A stretch of 5,224 bases of DNA from an uncultured Mesocricetibacter sp. (GCA_905373425.1 CAJPST010000147.1:1-5224); one strand, 5' to 3'; counted from the stretch's first letter, positions 1 to 5,224 are shown. Program-made: numbers and translations. The notes: generated by a model not told the origin, from the sequence alone.

Positions 1-204
1 ATTGAAATCAATTTAATGCAGGGGCGTACTGCCGAAACCAAAAAGCGTCTGATTAAAATGCTGTTTTGCGAATTAGAACAGCGTATCGGCATTTCACCGA
101 TTGATATTGAAATTACCATTAAAGAACAACCTGCTCATTGTTGGGGTTTCCGTGGTATGACAGGCGATGAAGCACAGGATTTAACTTACGATATTTATCG
201 TTAA
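1..204 (+). CDS. Tautomerase/MIF-fold family protein, 3' part (5' end outside window)
   Basis: The reading frame is open from base 1 and ends at TAA 202-204, giving 67 C-terminal residues. The first ATG at 16-18 is almost certainly internal, because coding sense continues upstream of it. Near the start is a QGRTAETKKRLI stretch, which matches the 'G-R-(S/T)-x-E-x-K-x-x-L-I' helix of 4-oxalocrotonate tautomerase-like proteins. Near the end, a CWGFRGMTGDEA segment resembles the C-terminal strand and turn of the same family. From memory, H. influenzae has a protein of this kind (HI1388.1, about 120-130 residues, structure solved as a tautomerase/MIF fold) encoded between trpG and trpD, the same place as here. 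If the length is similar, roughly the first half is missing, including the N-terminal proline that is the catalytic base of the family. The substrate is unknown. The gene is 17 nt upstream of trpD on the same strand, so it is probably cotranscribed with the trp genes. Family assignment is fairly sure; function is not. Confidence 0.8.
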   Translation: MEINLMQGRTAETKKRLIKMLFCELEQRIGISPIDIEITIKEQPAHCWGFRGMTGDEAQDLTYDIYR

Positions 205-208
205 GCAC

Positions 209-213
209 AAGGA
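209..213 (+). promoter_or_regulatory. Shine-Dalgarno site of trpD
   Basis: AAGGA lies 8 nt before the ATG at 222 and sits in the 17-nt gap after the tautomerase stop codon. It supports ATG 222 as the trpD start. The gap is too short to hold an independent promoter. Confidence 0.75.
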
Positions 214-221
214 AATACGAT

Positions 222-1223
222 ATGCAGTTCGAACAAATTTTATCCGAATTATTTGACAACAAAGCCTTGACCCGAGAGCAAGCAACAACCCTATTTGGCG
301 CAATCATTAAAGGCGAACTCTCCGGAGAACAACTGGCAGGCGCACTTATTGCTCTAAACTTACGTGGCGAAACCGTTGATGAAATCAGCGGTGCGGTAAC
401 CGCTCTGCAGCAAGCCGCCGAACCGTTTCCAACTCCCAGCTATCCTTTTGCCGATATTGTCGGCACCGGCGGGGACGGCGCAAACACTATCAATATATCT
501 ACCACGTCAGCTATTGTCGGAGCAAGTTTGGGTTTTAAAATCGCCAAACATGGCAACCGCAGCGTATCCAGTAAAACGGGAGCCAGTGACTTACTAACTA
601 CATTGGGAGTAGACATTTCAATGTCTCCTGAATCAGCACGCAAAGCCTTAGACGAAATCGGACTTTGCTTCATTTTTGCACAAAAATATCATCTCGGTTT
701 CAAACACGCCGTACCGGTGCGTCAAGCGTTGAAAACCCGCACGATCTTCAATATTCTAGGGCCATTGATTAATCCGGCACGTCCGAAACGTCAATTACTC
801 GGCGTTTATTCTCCTGAACTGATTGATATTTACGCCAAAACCGTTGCCCAATTAGGTCACGAACACACGATTATCGTGCACGGCAGTGGCTTAGACGAAG
901 TGGCAATTCATGGCGCTACAGAAGTGGCGGAAGTGCGTAACGGCGAGATTGAACGTTATACCCTAACACCACAGGATTTTGGTTTCCAAGTCAAACCGTT
1001 GGAAACTTTGCGTGGCGGAGAACCGACAGAAAATGCGCAAATGATCACCGCACTTTTACAAGGCAAAGGCAAAGCGGAACACAACCAAGCCGTTGCCATG
1101 AACACTGCCCTCTTACTAAAACTGTTCGGACAAGAAGACATTAAACAAAATGCACAACGGGTATTGGATGTGATTGCACAAGGCAAGCCGTTTGAAACCT
1201 TACAGAAATTGACGACCTATTAA
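222..1223 (+). CDS. trpD: Anthranilate phosphoribosyltransferase
   Basis: TrpD transfers the phosphoribosyl group of PRPP to anthranilate, giving N-(5-phosphoribosyl)anthranilate, the second step from chorismate to tryptophan; it is cytoplasmic and usually a homodimer. The 333 residues match the usual stand-alone length of about 330-345. An N-terminal helical domain (about 1-65) precedes the PRPP-binding GTGGD loop at 81-85 and NIST at 91-94. The KHGNRSVSSKTGASD anthranilate/PRPP segment is at 109-123, RTIFNILGPL at 173-182, and the metal-binding Asp-Glu pair at 225-226 in GLDEVAIHGATE. All key residues are present. Unlike E. coli, where TrpG and TrpD are fused, this is a separate TrpD with no glutamine amidotransferase domain, so a separate trpG is expected upstream. 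The ATG at 222 has a good ribosome site and the N-terminus fits the family. The protein contains no tryptophan. A USS copy lies in the coding sequence at 1047-1055. Confidence 0.97.
   Translation: MQFEQILSELFDNKALTREQATTLFGAIIKGELSGEQLAGALIALNLRGETVDEISGAVTALQQAAEPFPTPSYPFADIVGTGGDGANTINISTTSAIVGASLGFKIAKHGNRSVSSKTGASDLLTTLGVDISMSPESARKALDEIGLCFIFAQKYHLGFKHAVPVRQALKTRTIFNILGPLINPARPKRQLLGVYSPELIDIYAKTVAQLGHEHTIIVHGSGLDEVAIHGATEVAEVRNGEIERYTLTPQDFGFQVKPLETLRGGEPTENAQMITALLQGKGKAEHNQAVAMNTALLLKLFGQEDIKQNAQRVLDVIAQGKPFETLQKLTTY
1047..1055 (-). repeat. DNA uptake signal sequence (USS) core in trpD
   Basis: The plus strand reads ACCGCACTT, the complement of the Haemophilus-type USS core AAGTGCGGT. 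It is in trpD reading frame and encodes Thr-Ala-Leu (residues 276-278). The flank on the consensus side is only partly A/T-rich. Such copies mark DNA for uptake by naturally competent Pasteurellaceae. Confidence 0.85.
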
Positions 1224-1246
1224 TTTAAAGCCCCGTTTTCAAAAAT

Positions 1247-1252
1247 AAGAAA
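1247..1252 (+). promoter_or_regulatory. Weak Shine-Dalgarno site of trpCF
   Basis: AAGAAA lies 5 nt before the ATG at 1258, a poor match to the anti-SD compared with the AAGGA-like sites of trpD, trpB and trpA. No better site is seen in the 34-nt trpD-trpCF gap. The next in-frame ATG is far inside the conserved IGPS domain, so 1258 is the only sensible ATG start despite the weak site. Confidence 0.45.
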
Positions 1253-1257
1253 TAAAC

Positions 1258-2694
1258 ATGATCACACAAGACTTTTCCAAACCACTTGAAACCGCCACGG
1301 TGTTACAAAAAATCGTGCTCGATAAAGCCGAATGGGTAAAAAACAAAGAAGCGGAATTTCCGTTAAGTGAATTTGAAAAAAACATTCAAAAATCCAACCG
1401 CTCTTTTTATGATGCGTTGGCAAAAGGCACGCACCAAAAACCGGTGTACATTTTAGAATGTAAAAAAGCCTCGCCTTCCAAGGGGTTGATTCGTAGCGAA
1501 TTTAAACCGACAGAAATTGCGCAGATTTATAAACACTATGCCAACGCGATTTCTGTGCTGACGGATGAAAAATACTTCCAAGGCGATTTTGCCTACATCA
1601 AACAAGTTCGCGACGTTGTAACACAACCGGTGTTGTGTAAAGACTTTATGATCAGCGAATACCAGGTTTATTTGGCGCGTTTTTACCAAGCCGACGCGAT
1701 TTTACTCATGCTTTCTGTGGTGAATGATGAAACTTATCGCATCTTGGCGGATTTGGCGCATTCTCTTGGCATGGGAGTGTTGACCGAAACCGGCAACGAA
1801 GAAGAATTTGAACGCGCCTTGGCGTTAGGGGCGAAAATTATCGGTGTGAATAATCGCAATTTGCATGATTTAAGCGTGGATTTAAACCGCGTGGTGGCAT
1901 TAACCAGCCGATATGCCGACCGCATTCCTGCCGATGTGCGAATCATCAGTGAATCAGGCATTTACAATCATCAGCAAGTACGCGAATTGCAACAAGTTGC
2001 CCACGGTTTCTTAATCGGCAGCAGTTTAATGGGCAGTCCCGACTTAAACAACGCCGTGCGTGAAGTCATTTTCGGCGAAAACAAAGTGTGCGGTTTAACC
2101 CGTGCGCAAGACGTAAAAACTGTTTACGAAAGCGGCGCATTATACGGCGGGCTGATTTTTGTCGAAAATTCCAAACGTTGTGTCAGTTTACGCCAAGCCC
2201 AAGAATTGGTGACAGCAGCCCCACTTCGCTTTGTGGGCGTGTTTCAAAATCAAGACATTGATTTTATCGTGAAAATTGCGCAGCAGTTACAGCTCTATGC
2301 CGTTCAGTTGCACGGCGATGAAACACCGGAATTTATCACCGCACTTCACGCCGAATTGCCTAAAAATATTCGCATTTGGAAAGCCATTTCCGTAGATGTA
2401 ACGCATAAAAGTGCGGTGGTTTTTGACGACGTTTTTGAGATTGATCGTTTCGTTTTCGATAGCAAGTCGGGCACACAACAGGGCGGTACAGGTGAGACTT
2501 TCGATTGGTCGCTGATTCCGACGCAACTAAAACATAAAATCCTTTTAGCCGGAGGCATCAATCCAAATAATATTGATGCGGCATTGGCACAACATTGCAT
2601 CGGTGTTGATCTGAATTCTGGCGTAGAAACTGCTCCAGGTGTGAAAGACACCGAAAAAGTGCGGTCGGTTTTTGCAAAGATTTTAAATAATTAA
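1258..2694 (+). CDS. trpCF: Bifunctional indole-3-glycerol phosphate synthase / phosphoribosylanthranilate isomerase
   Basis: This is a natural fusion of two TIM barrels, as in E. coli (where the fused gene is called trpC). The C-terminal TrpF half isomerises phosphoribosylanthranilate to CdRP; the N-terminal TrpC half decarboxylates and cyclises CdRP to indole-3-glycerol phosphate. The 478 residues compare with about 453 in E. coli; part of the excess is a slightly longer N-terminus. IGPS half (about 1-265): ILECKKASPSKG at 65-76 with catalytic-type Glu67 and Lys69, general-acid-type Lys128 in LCKDF, Glu177 in LTETGNEEE, Asn199 in VNNRNL, and SESGI at 231-235. PRAI half (about 275-478): catalytic-type Cys278 in KVCGLTR, VQLHG at 349-353, catalytic-type Asp401 in FDSKSG, phosphate-binding GGTG at 409-412, LAGGI at 430-434, and DLNSGVE at 451-457. 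Both active sites look intact. The gene is 34 nt after trpD and 10 nt before trpB. Three USS cores fall in the PRAI half. Confidence 0.97.
   Translation: MITQDFSKPLETATVLQKIVLDKAEWVKNKEAEFPLSEFEKNIQKSNRSFYDALAKGTHQKPVYILECKKASPSKGLIRSEFKPTEIAQIYKHYANAISVLTDEKYFQGDFAYIKQVRDVVTQPVLCKDFMISEYQVYLARFYQADAILLMLSVVNDETYRILADLAHSLGMGVLTETGNEEEFERALALGAKIIGVNNRNLHDLSVDLNRVVALTSRYADRIPADVRIISESGIYNHQQVRELQQVAHGFLIGSSLMGSPDLNNAVREVIFGENKVCGLTRAQDVKTVYESGALYGGLIFVENSKRCVSLRQAQELVTAAPLRFVGVFQNQDIDFIVKIAQQLQLYAVQLHGDETPEFITALHAELPKNIRIWKAISVDVTHKSAVVFDDVFEIDRFVFDSKSGTQQGGTGETFDWSLIPTQLKHKILLAGGINPNNIDAALAQHCIGVDLNSGVETAPGVKDTEKVRSVFAKILNN
2338..2346 (-). repeat. USS core in trpCF (first of three)
   Basis: The plus strand reads ACCGCACTT, in frame as Thr-Ala-Leu (residues 361-363). 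Read on the minus strand, the core is followed by an A/T-rich stretch as in the extended Haemophilus-type consensus. Confidence 0.85.
2409..2417 (+). repeat. USS core with full extended consensus in trpCF
   Basis: AAGTGCGGT is preceded by A and followed by GG, a T5 run, six bases, G and a second T5 run. This fits the extended Haemophilus USS layout (core, n, R, W5, n6, R, W5) at every position I can check. It encodes Ser-Ala-Val (residues 385-387) and lies 71 bp from the oppositely oriented copy at 2338. Confidence 0.92.
2657..2665 (+). repeat. USS core at the 3' end of trpCF
   Basis: AAGTGCGGT is followed by a T-rich stretch and then a second A/T run, close to the extended consensus with a one-base offset. 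It encodes Lys-Val-Arg (residues 467-469), about 30 bp before the trpCF stop. Confidence 0.88.
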
Positions 2695-2697
2695 GGA
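2692..2697 (+). promoter_or_regulatory. Shine-Dalgarno site of trpB overlapping the trpCF stop codon
   Basis: TAAGGA contains the TAA stop of trpCF (2692-2694) and lies 7 nt before the trpB ATG at 2705. Ribosomes ending trpCF therefore stop on the trpB initiation site, which favours translational coupling. It fixes ATG 2705 as the trpB start and leaves no room for a separate promoter in the gap. Confidence 0.75.
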
Positions 2698-2704
2698 ATA
2701 AAAA

Positions 2705-3901
2705 ATGGCAGATACTATTCTCAACCCTTATTTCGGCGAATTCGGCGGAATGTATGTCCCTGAAATACTGGTTCCTGTATTGCAACAACTAGAAAAAGCT
2801 TTTGTAGAGGCAAAAACTGATCCTGACTTTCAGCGTGAATTTCAGGATTTGTTGAAAAATTACGCAGGACGTCCAACGGCATTAACCTGTTGTCGCAATC
2901 TAACTAAAGGTAGTAAAACTAAACTTTATCTGAAACGGGAAGACCTATTACATGGCGGAGCCCATAAAACCAATCAAGTATTGGGGCAAATTCTGCTTGC
3001 TAAACGAATGGGTAAAACCCGTATTATTGCCGAAACCGGGGCAGGCCAACACGGCGTAGCGACTGCTTTGGCCTGCGCTATGCTGGATATGCCATGTAAA
3101 ATTTATATGGGTTCAAAAGACGTGGAGCGCCAATCACCAAATGTATTCCGTATGCGTTTGATGGGCGCGGAAGTGGTGCCTGTGGAAAAAGGATCTTGTT
3201 CGTTAAAAGATGCCTGTTGTGAAGCTATGCGAGACTGGTCGGCAAATTACGAAACCACCCATTATCTGCTAGGTACAGCAGCGGGTCCCCATCCGTTTCC
3301 AACCATTGTACGTGAATTTCAAAAGATGATCGGAGAAGAAACCAAACGCCAAATTCTAGAAAAAGAAGGTCGCCTACCTGACGCGGTCATTGCTGCAGTC
3401 GGCGGTGGTTCCAACGCTATCGGAATGTTTGCTGACTTTATTGAGGAAGAAAATGTCCGCCTTATCGGAATTGAACCGGCAGGTAAAGGAATTGACAGTG
3501 GTGAACATGGAGCGCCGTTACGCCACGGAACAGTTGGTATTTATTTTGGAATGAAGTCACCGATTATGCAAACCCAAGACGGACAAATTGAAGAATCCTA
3601 CAGTATTTCTGCCGGTTTGGACTTCCCTTCCGTTGGACCACAACATGCTTATTTACACGCTACCGGACGCGCAGAATATGAAAGTATAACCGATGAAGAA
3701 GCATTGGATGCATTTCAAGCGCTGGCTAAAAATGAGGGGATTATTCCTGCGCTGGAAAGTGCGCATGCTCTGGCCTATGCACTTAAATTAATTAAACAAA
3801 ACCCAGATAACGAACAGCTTTTGGTTGTTAATTTATCGGGACGTGGTGACAAAGATATTTTCACAGTGGATAAAATTTTTACGGCAAGAGGGAAAATCTG
3901 A
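2705..3901 (+). CDS. trpB: Tryptophan synthase beta chain
   Basis: TrpB is the PLP-dependent beta subunit of the alpha2-beta2 tryptophan synthase complex; it condenses serine with indole delivered through a tunnel from TrpA. The 398 residues compare with 397 in E. coli. NPYFGEFGGMYVPE near the N-terminus (7-20) is typical. The PLP Schiff-base lysine is Lys88 in HGGAHKTNQ (83-91). The catalytic-type glutamate is Glu110 in ETGAGQHG (110-117). The mobile COMM-type region includes ERQSPNVFRMRLMGAEV at 141-157, the PLP-phosphate glycine loop GGGSNAIG is at 233-240, and Ser378 in NLSGRGDKD (376-384) is placed to hold the pyridine nitrogen. Nothing is missing. The gene is 10 nt after trpCF and overlaps trpA by one base. 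It has a single Trp (residue 178) and no complete USS core. Confidence 0.98.
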   Translation: MADTILNPYFGEFGGMYVPEILVPVLQQLEKAFVEAKTDPDFQREFQDLLKNYAGRPTALTCCRNLTKGSKTKLYLKREDLLHGGAHKTNQVLGQILLAKRMGKTRIIAETGAGQHGVATALACAMLDMPCKIYMGSKDVERQSPNVFRMRLMGAEVVPVEKGSCSLKDACCEAMRDWSANYETTHYLLGTAAGPHPFPTIVREFQKMIGEETKRQILEKEGRLPDAVIAAVGGGSNAIGMFADFIEEENVRLIGIEPAGKGIDSGEHGAPLRHGTVGIYFGMKSPIMQTQDGQIEESYSISAGLDFPSVGPQHAYLHATGRAEYESITDEEALDAFQALAKNEGIIPALESAHALAYALKLIKQNPDNEQLLVVNLSGRGDKDIFTVDKIFTARGKI

Positions 3902-3903
3902 TG
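3887..3903 (+). promoter_or_regulatory. trpB-trpA translational coupling junction (SD plus TGATG)
   Basis: AGAGGG at 3887-3892 lies inside the last codons of trpB, 8 nt before the trpA ATG. The trpB TGA (3899-3901) and trpA ATG (3901-3903) share the A, giving TGATG. The same arrangement is known in the E. coli trp operon, where stop-start overlap couples translation and helps keep alpha and beta subunits in equal amounts. Confidence 0.85.
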
Positions 3904-4710
3904 ACGAGATTTGCAAACCTGTTTGAACAATTAAAAACAAAAAATGAAGGCGCATTTGTGCCGTTTGTCACGCTGTGCGACCCTGACTTTGACCGTTCAT
4001 TCGATATTATTTGTACTTTAGTTGATAACGGTGCCGATGCGTTGGAACTGGGCTTCCCGTTTTCTGATCCGCTGTTAGATGGCCCGGTGATTCAAGCCGC
4101 CAATAATCGAGCACTAAGTGCCGGTTGCAGTACGGAAACATGCTTTCAATTATTAACAAAAGTGCGGTCAAAATATCCTGAAATTCCCATAAGCTTGCTA
4201 CTTTGTGCTAATTTGATTTATCAACAAACATTAGATGGCTTTTATCAACGTTGCGCAGATACCGGAGTAGATGCAGTATTGGTCGCCGATATACCGTTAC
4301 TGGCCGCCGAACCTTATATTCAGGCAGCTACAAAATACGATGTGCAACCTGTGTTTATTTGCCCACCGAATGCTGATAAAAAAACTGTTTGCAAAGTAGC
4401 CCAAAATAGCAAAGGTTATACTTATTTAGTTTCCCGCTCCGGGGTAACCAGTGCCGAAAATCAGAGTTATGCGGCTAACTTAGACAGTTTGGTTGAGCAA
4501 CTGAAAGCCCATAATTCGCCACCGATTCTCCAAGGTTTCGGTATTGCTCAGCCTCAACAGGTGAAAGACGCACTACAAATGGGTGTGGACGGTGCTATTT
4601 CAGGTTCAGCTACAGTGAAAATAATTGCACAAAATCTCGATAATCACGCTAACTGTTTAGCAGAATTGGCAAATTTCATACAATCTATGAAATCGGCAAC
4701 GAAAGCTTGA
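3901..4710 (+). CDS. trpA: Tryptophan synthase alpha chain
   Basis: TrpA is the TIM-barrel alpha subunit that cleaves indole-3-glycerol phosphate to indole and glyceraldehyde 3-phosphate and passes indole to TrpB. The 269 residues match E. coli (268). The catalytic pair is Glu49 in ALELGFPFSDP and Asp60 in LLDGP. The active-site loop is RSGVT at 179-183, with the loop-6-type Thr183. Phosphate-binding loops are GFGI at 212-215 and SGSA at 234-237. FVPFVTL at 19-25 and FICPPNAD at 152-159 are family signatures. Compared with E. coli from memory, position 26 is Cys rather than Gly and position 102 is Cys rather than Tyr. The protein has nine cysteines and no tryptophan. It starts in the trpB stop codon and is the last gene of the operon, with the terminator 22 nt after its TGA. 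A USS core at 4160-4168 encodes Lys-Val-Arg. Confidence 0.98.
   Translation: MTRFANLFEQLKTKNEGAFVPFVTLCDPDFDRSFDIICTLVDNGADALELGFPFSDPLLDGPVIQAANNRALSAGCSTETCFQLLTKVRSKYPEIPISLLLCANLIYQQTLDGFYQRCADTGVDAVLVADIPLLAAEPYIQAATKYDVQPVFICPPNADKKTVCKVAQNSKGYTYLVSRSGVTSAENQSYAANLDSLVEQLKAHNSPPILQGFGIAQPQQVKDALQMGVDGAISGSATVKIIAQNLDNHANCLAELANFIQSMKSATKA
4160..4168 (+). repeat. USS core in trpA
   Basis: AAGTGCGGT is preceded by A and followed by C, A and an A/T run, a fair match to the extended USS. It encodes Lys-Val-Arg (residues 87-89), in the same reading frame as the copy at the end of trpCF. Confidence 0.88.
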
Positions 4711-4736
4711 AAATCGATATAATTGACAATATAAAA

Positions 4737-4745
4737 AAGTGCGGT
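4737..4745 (+). repeat. USS core, left arm of the terminator
   Basis: AAGTGCGGT forms the left side of the terminator stem, with A-rich sequence before it and an A/T run after it. It is paired head-to-head with the copy at 4754-4762. Confidence 0.92.
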
Positions 4746-4753
4746 GAAAATTC

Positions 4754-4762
4754 ACCGCACTT
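4754..4762 (-). repeat. USS core, right arm of the terminator
   Basis: The plus strand reads ACCGCACTT, the inverted partner of the core at 4737-4745 with 8 bp between the two cores. Together they form the stem of the intergenic terminator. Confidence 0.92.
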
Positions 4763-4790
4763 TTTTCATATTCGCACGTTATCCGACAAT

Positions 4791-5224
4791 TTATTTTACA
4801 ATACGCAAATGAGAAGACACTTTGTCTGCTGATTTCGGTTTAGTTGTCGTTTTAGCCTTTAGTTTATCAACTGCTTCACTGAAATCATTTGGTTGATCTA
4901 AGTCCGGAATTTGAGCCTGTTCATCATAAACCTTTTCAGGCTCAAACATCACGCCATCGCCATTCTCACGCGCATAAATCGCCAATGCCGCTCCCATTGG
5001 GATATAAATATCCTGCGGAATACCACGGAAACGGGCGCTGAACTGAATCGTCTCATGAGAAATGACTAAATTTCCCACTGCAGTCGCAGATAAGTTGAGC
5101 ACAATTTGACCGTCTTTAACATATTCCACCGGCACTTTCACGCCATAATATGTAGCATCTACCACCAAATAAGGCGTCAGTCCGTTATCCACCAACCAGT
5201 CAAAGTAAGCACGTAACAAATAAG
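4791..5224 (-). CDS. sspB: ClpXP protease specificity-enhancing factor SspB (5' end outside window)
   Basis: SspB is a small dimeric cytoplasmic adaptor that binds ssrA-tagged proteins from stalled ribosomes and tethers them to ClpX for degradation by ClpXP. The frame reads from the window edge to the TAA at 4793-4791. The TTG at 5219-5217 could pass for a start but is internal: the preceding codon is Tyr, and Y-L-L-R-A-x-x-x-W-L matches E. coli SspB about ten residues into the protein, so the true start is beyond 5224. Numbering from that TTG Leu, the substrate-binding domain is about 1-96, with LTPYLVVDAT (14-23), KDGQIVLNLS (35-44), FSARFRGIP (60-68) and AIYARENGDGVMFEPE (80-95). A linker of about 40 residues follows, acidic first and Lys/Thr-rich later, ending in LRIVK (138-142), equivalent to the ClpX-binding tail LRVVK of E. 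coli. It is convergent with trpA. In E. coli sspA precedes it; that region is outside. Confidence 0.95.
   Translation of the reverse strand, partial: YLLRAYFDWLVDNGLTPYLVVDATYYGVKVPVEYVKDGQIVLNLSATAVGNLVISHETIQFSARFRGIPQDIYIPMGAALAIYARENGDGVMFEPEKVYDEQAQIPDLDQPNDFSEAVDKLKAKTTTKPKSADKVSSHLRIVK

Larger units (their letters stand above)
4733..4766. terminator. Bidirectional Rho-independent terminator built from a USS inverted pair
   Basis: A perfect 16-bp inverted repeat, arms 4733-4748 and 4751-4766, has two bases (AA) at its centre; in RNA the loop would be about four bases. The G/C-rich stem core GTGCGGTG is flanked by A6 on one side and T6 on the other, so transcripts from either strand end in a stable hairpin followed by U6. 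It begins 22 nt after the trpA stop and, read on the minus strand, 24 nt after the sspB stop. It therefore most likely terminates both convergent units. Confidence 0.93.

Noticed and set aside
16..18. ATG as the start of the first gene.
   Set aside because: The frame is open to base 1 and the known fold needs an N-terminal half with a catalytic proline; the ATG falls just before the conserved G-R motif, mid-protein.
1209..1257. Possible internal promoter before trpCF (TTGACG at 1209-1214).
   Set aside because: The hexamer is within the end of trpD and no -10-like sequence lies 16-18 nt downstream (the region reads CCCCGTT).
2346..2651. Long antisense open frame (101 codons) opposite trpCF, and similar shorter ones opposite trpD and trpCF.
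   Set aside because: They are mirror frames of strongly conserved enzymes, with Cys/Ser-rich, low-sense translations and no ribosome site or family resemblance.
3764..3773. Near-USS AAGTGCGCA in trpB, a similar AAGTGCGTA in trpD around 930, and CCGGCACTT in sspB around 5130.
   Set aside because: Each differs from the 9-bp core at important positions, so they were not counted as USS copies.
4718..4751. TATAAT at 4718-4723, and TTGACA at 4723-4728 with a GAAAAT 17 nt further on, as possible plus-strand promoters after trpA.
   Set aside because: The TATAAT has no plausible -35 partner. The TTGACA's partner GAAAAT lies inside the terminator stem and loop, and transcription would run antisense into the 3' end of sspB. 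A/T-rich intergenic sequence gives such matches by chance.
5217..5219. TTG as the start codon of the minus-strand gene.
   Set aside because: The upstream in-frame codon (Tyr) and the remaining edge bases continue the family N-terminal pattern P-Y-L-L-R-A, so this Leu is internal and the gene is cut by the window edge.

Overview
The window looks like a core-genome segment of a gamma-proteobacterium of the family Pasteurellaceae (Haemophilus / Aggregatibacter / Pasteurella type). The 9-bp core of the Haemophilus-type DNA uptake signal sequence (USS), AAGTGCGGT or its complement, occurs seven times in 5.2 kb. The proteins also closely resemble, from memory, their enterobacterial and H. influenzae counterparts. 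The genus cannot be fixed by eye.

Layout. Bases 1-204 hold the 3' half of a small tautomerase/MIF-fold protein gene. It is followed on the same strand by four tightly packed tryptophan genes: trpD (222-1223), a fused trpC/trpF (1258-2694), trpB (2705-3901) and trpA (3901-4710). Gaps are 17, 34 and 10 nt, and trpB and trpA share one base (TGATG), so this is one transcription unit that starts upstream of the window. The expected trpE and trpG, and any TrpR operator or leader attenuator, would lie outside. Transcription ends at a perfect 16-bp inverted repeat (4733-4766) made of two head-to-head USS cores. This repeat also serves as terminator for a convergent gene on the minus strand, sspB (4791-5224, cut by the window edge). 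No stretch over 300 nt lacks a gene.

How the genes work together. TrpD joins anthranilate to PRPP. The TrpF half of TrpCF isomerises the product, and the TrpC half closes the indole ring to give indole-3-glycerol phosphate. TrpA releases indole, which is channelled to TrpB and condensed with serine to give tryptophan. All key catalytic residues I could place are present, so the pathway segment looks functional. SspB is unrelated: it is the adaptor that delivers ssrA-tagged proteins to ClpXP.

I see no undescribed defence, mobile or RNA system. The points most worth a second look are the tautomerase gene inside the trp operon, the USS-built bidirectional terminator, the way USS copies dictate tripeptides in the enzymes, the contiguity of trpBA with trpCF (split in H. 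influenzae Rd), the scarcity of Trp in the Trp enzymes, and the cysteine-rich TrpA.
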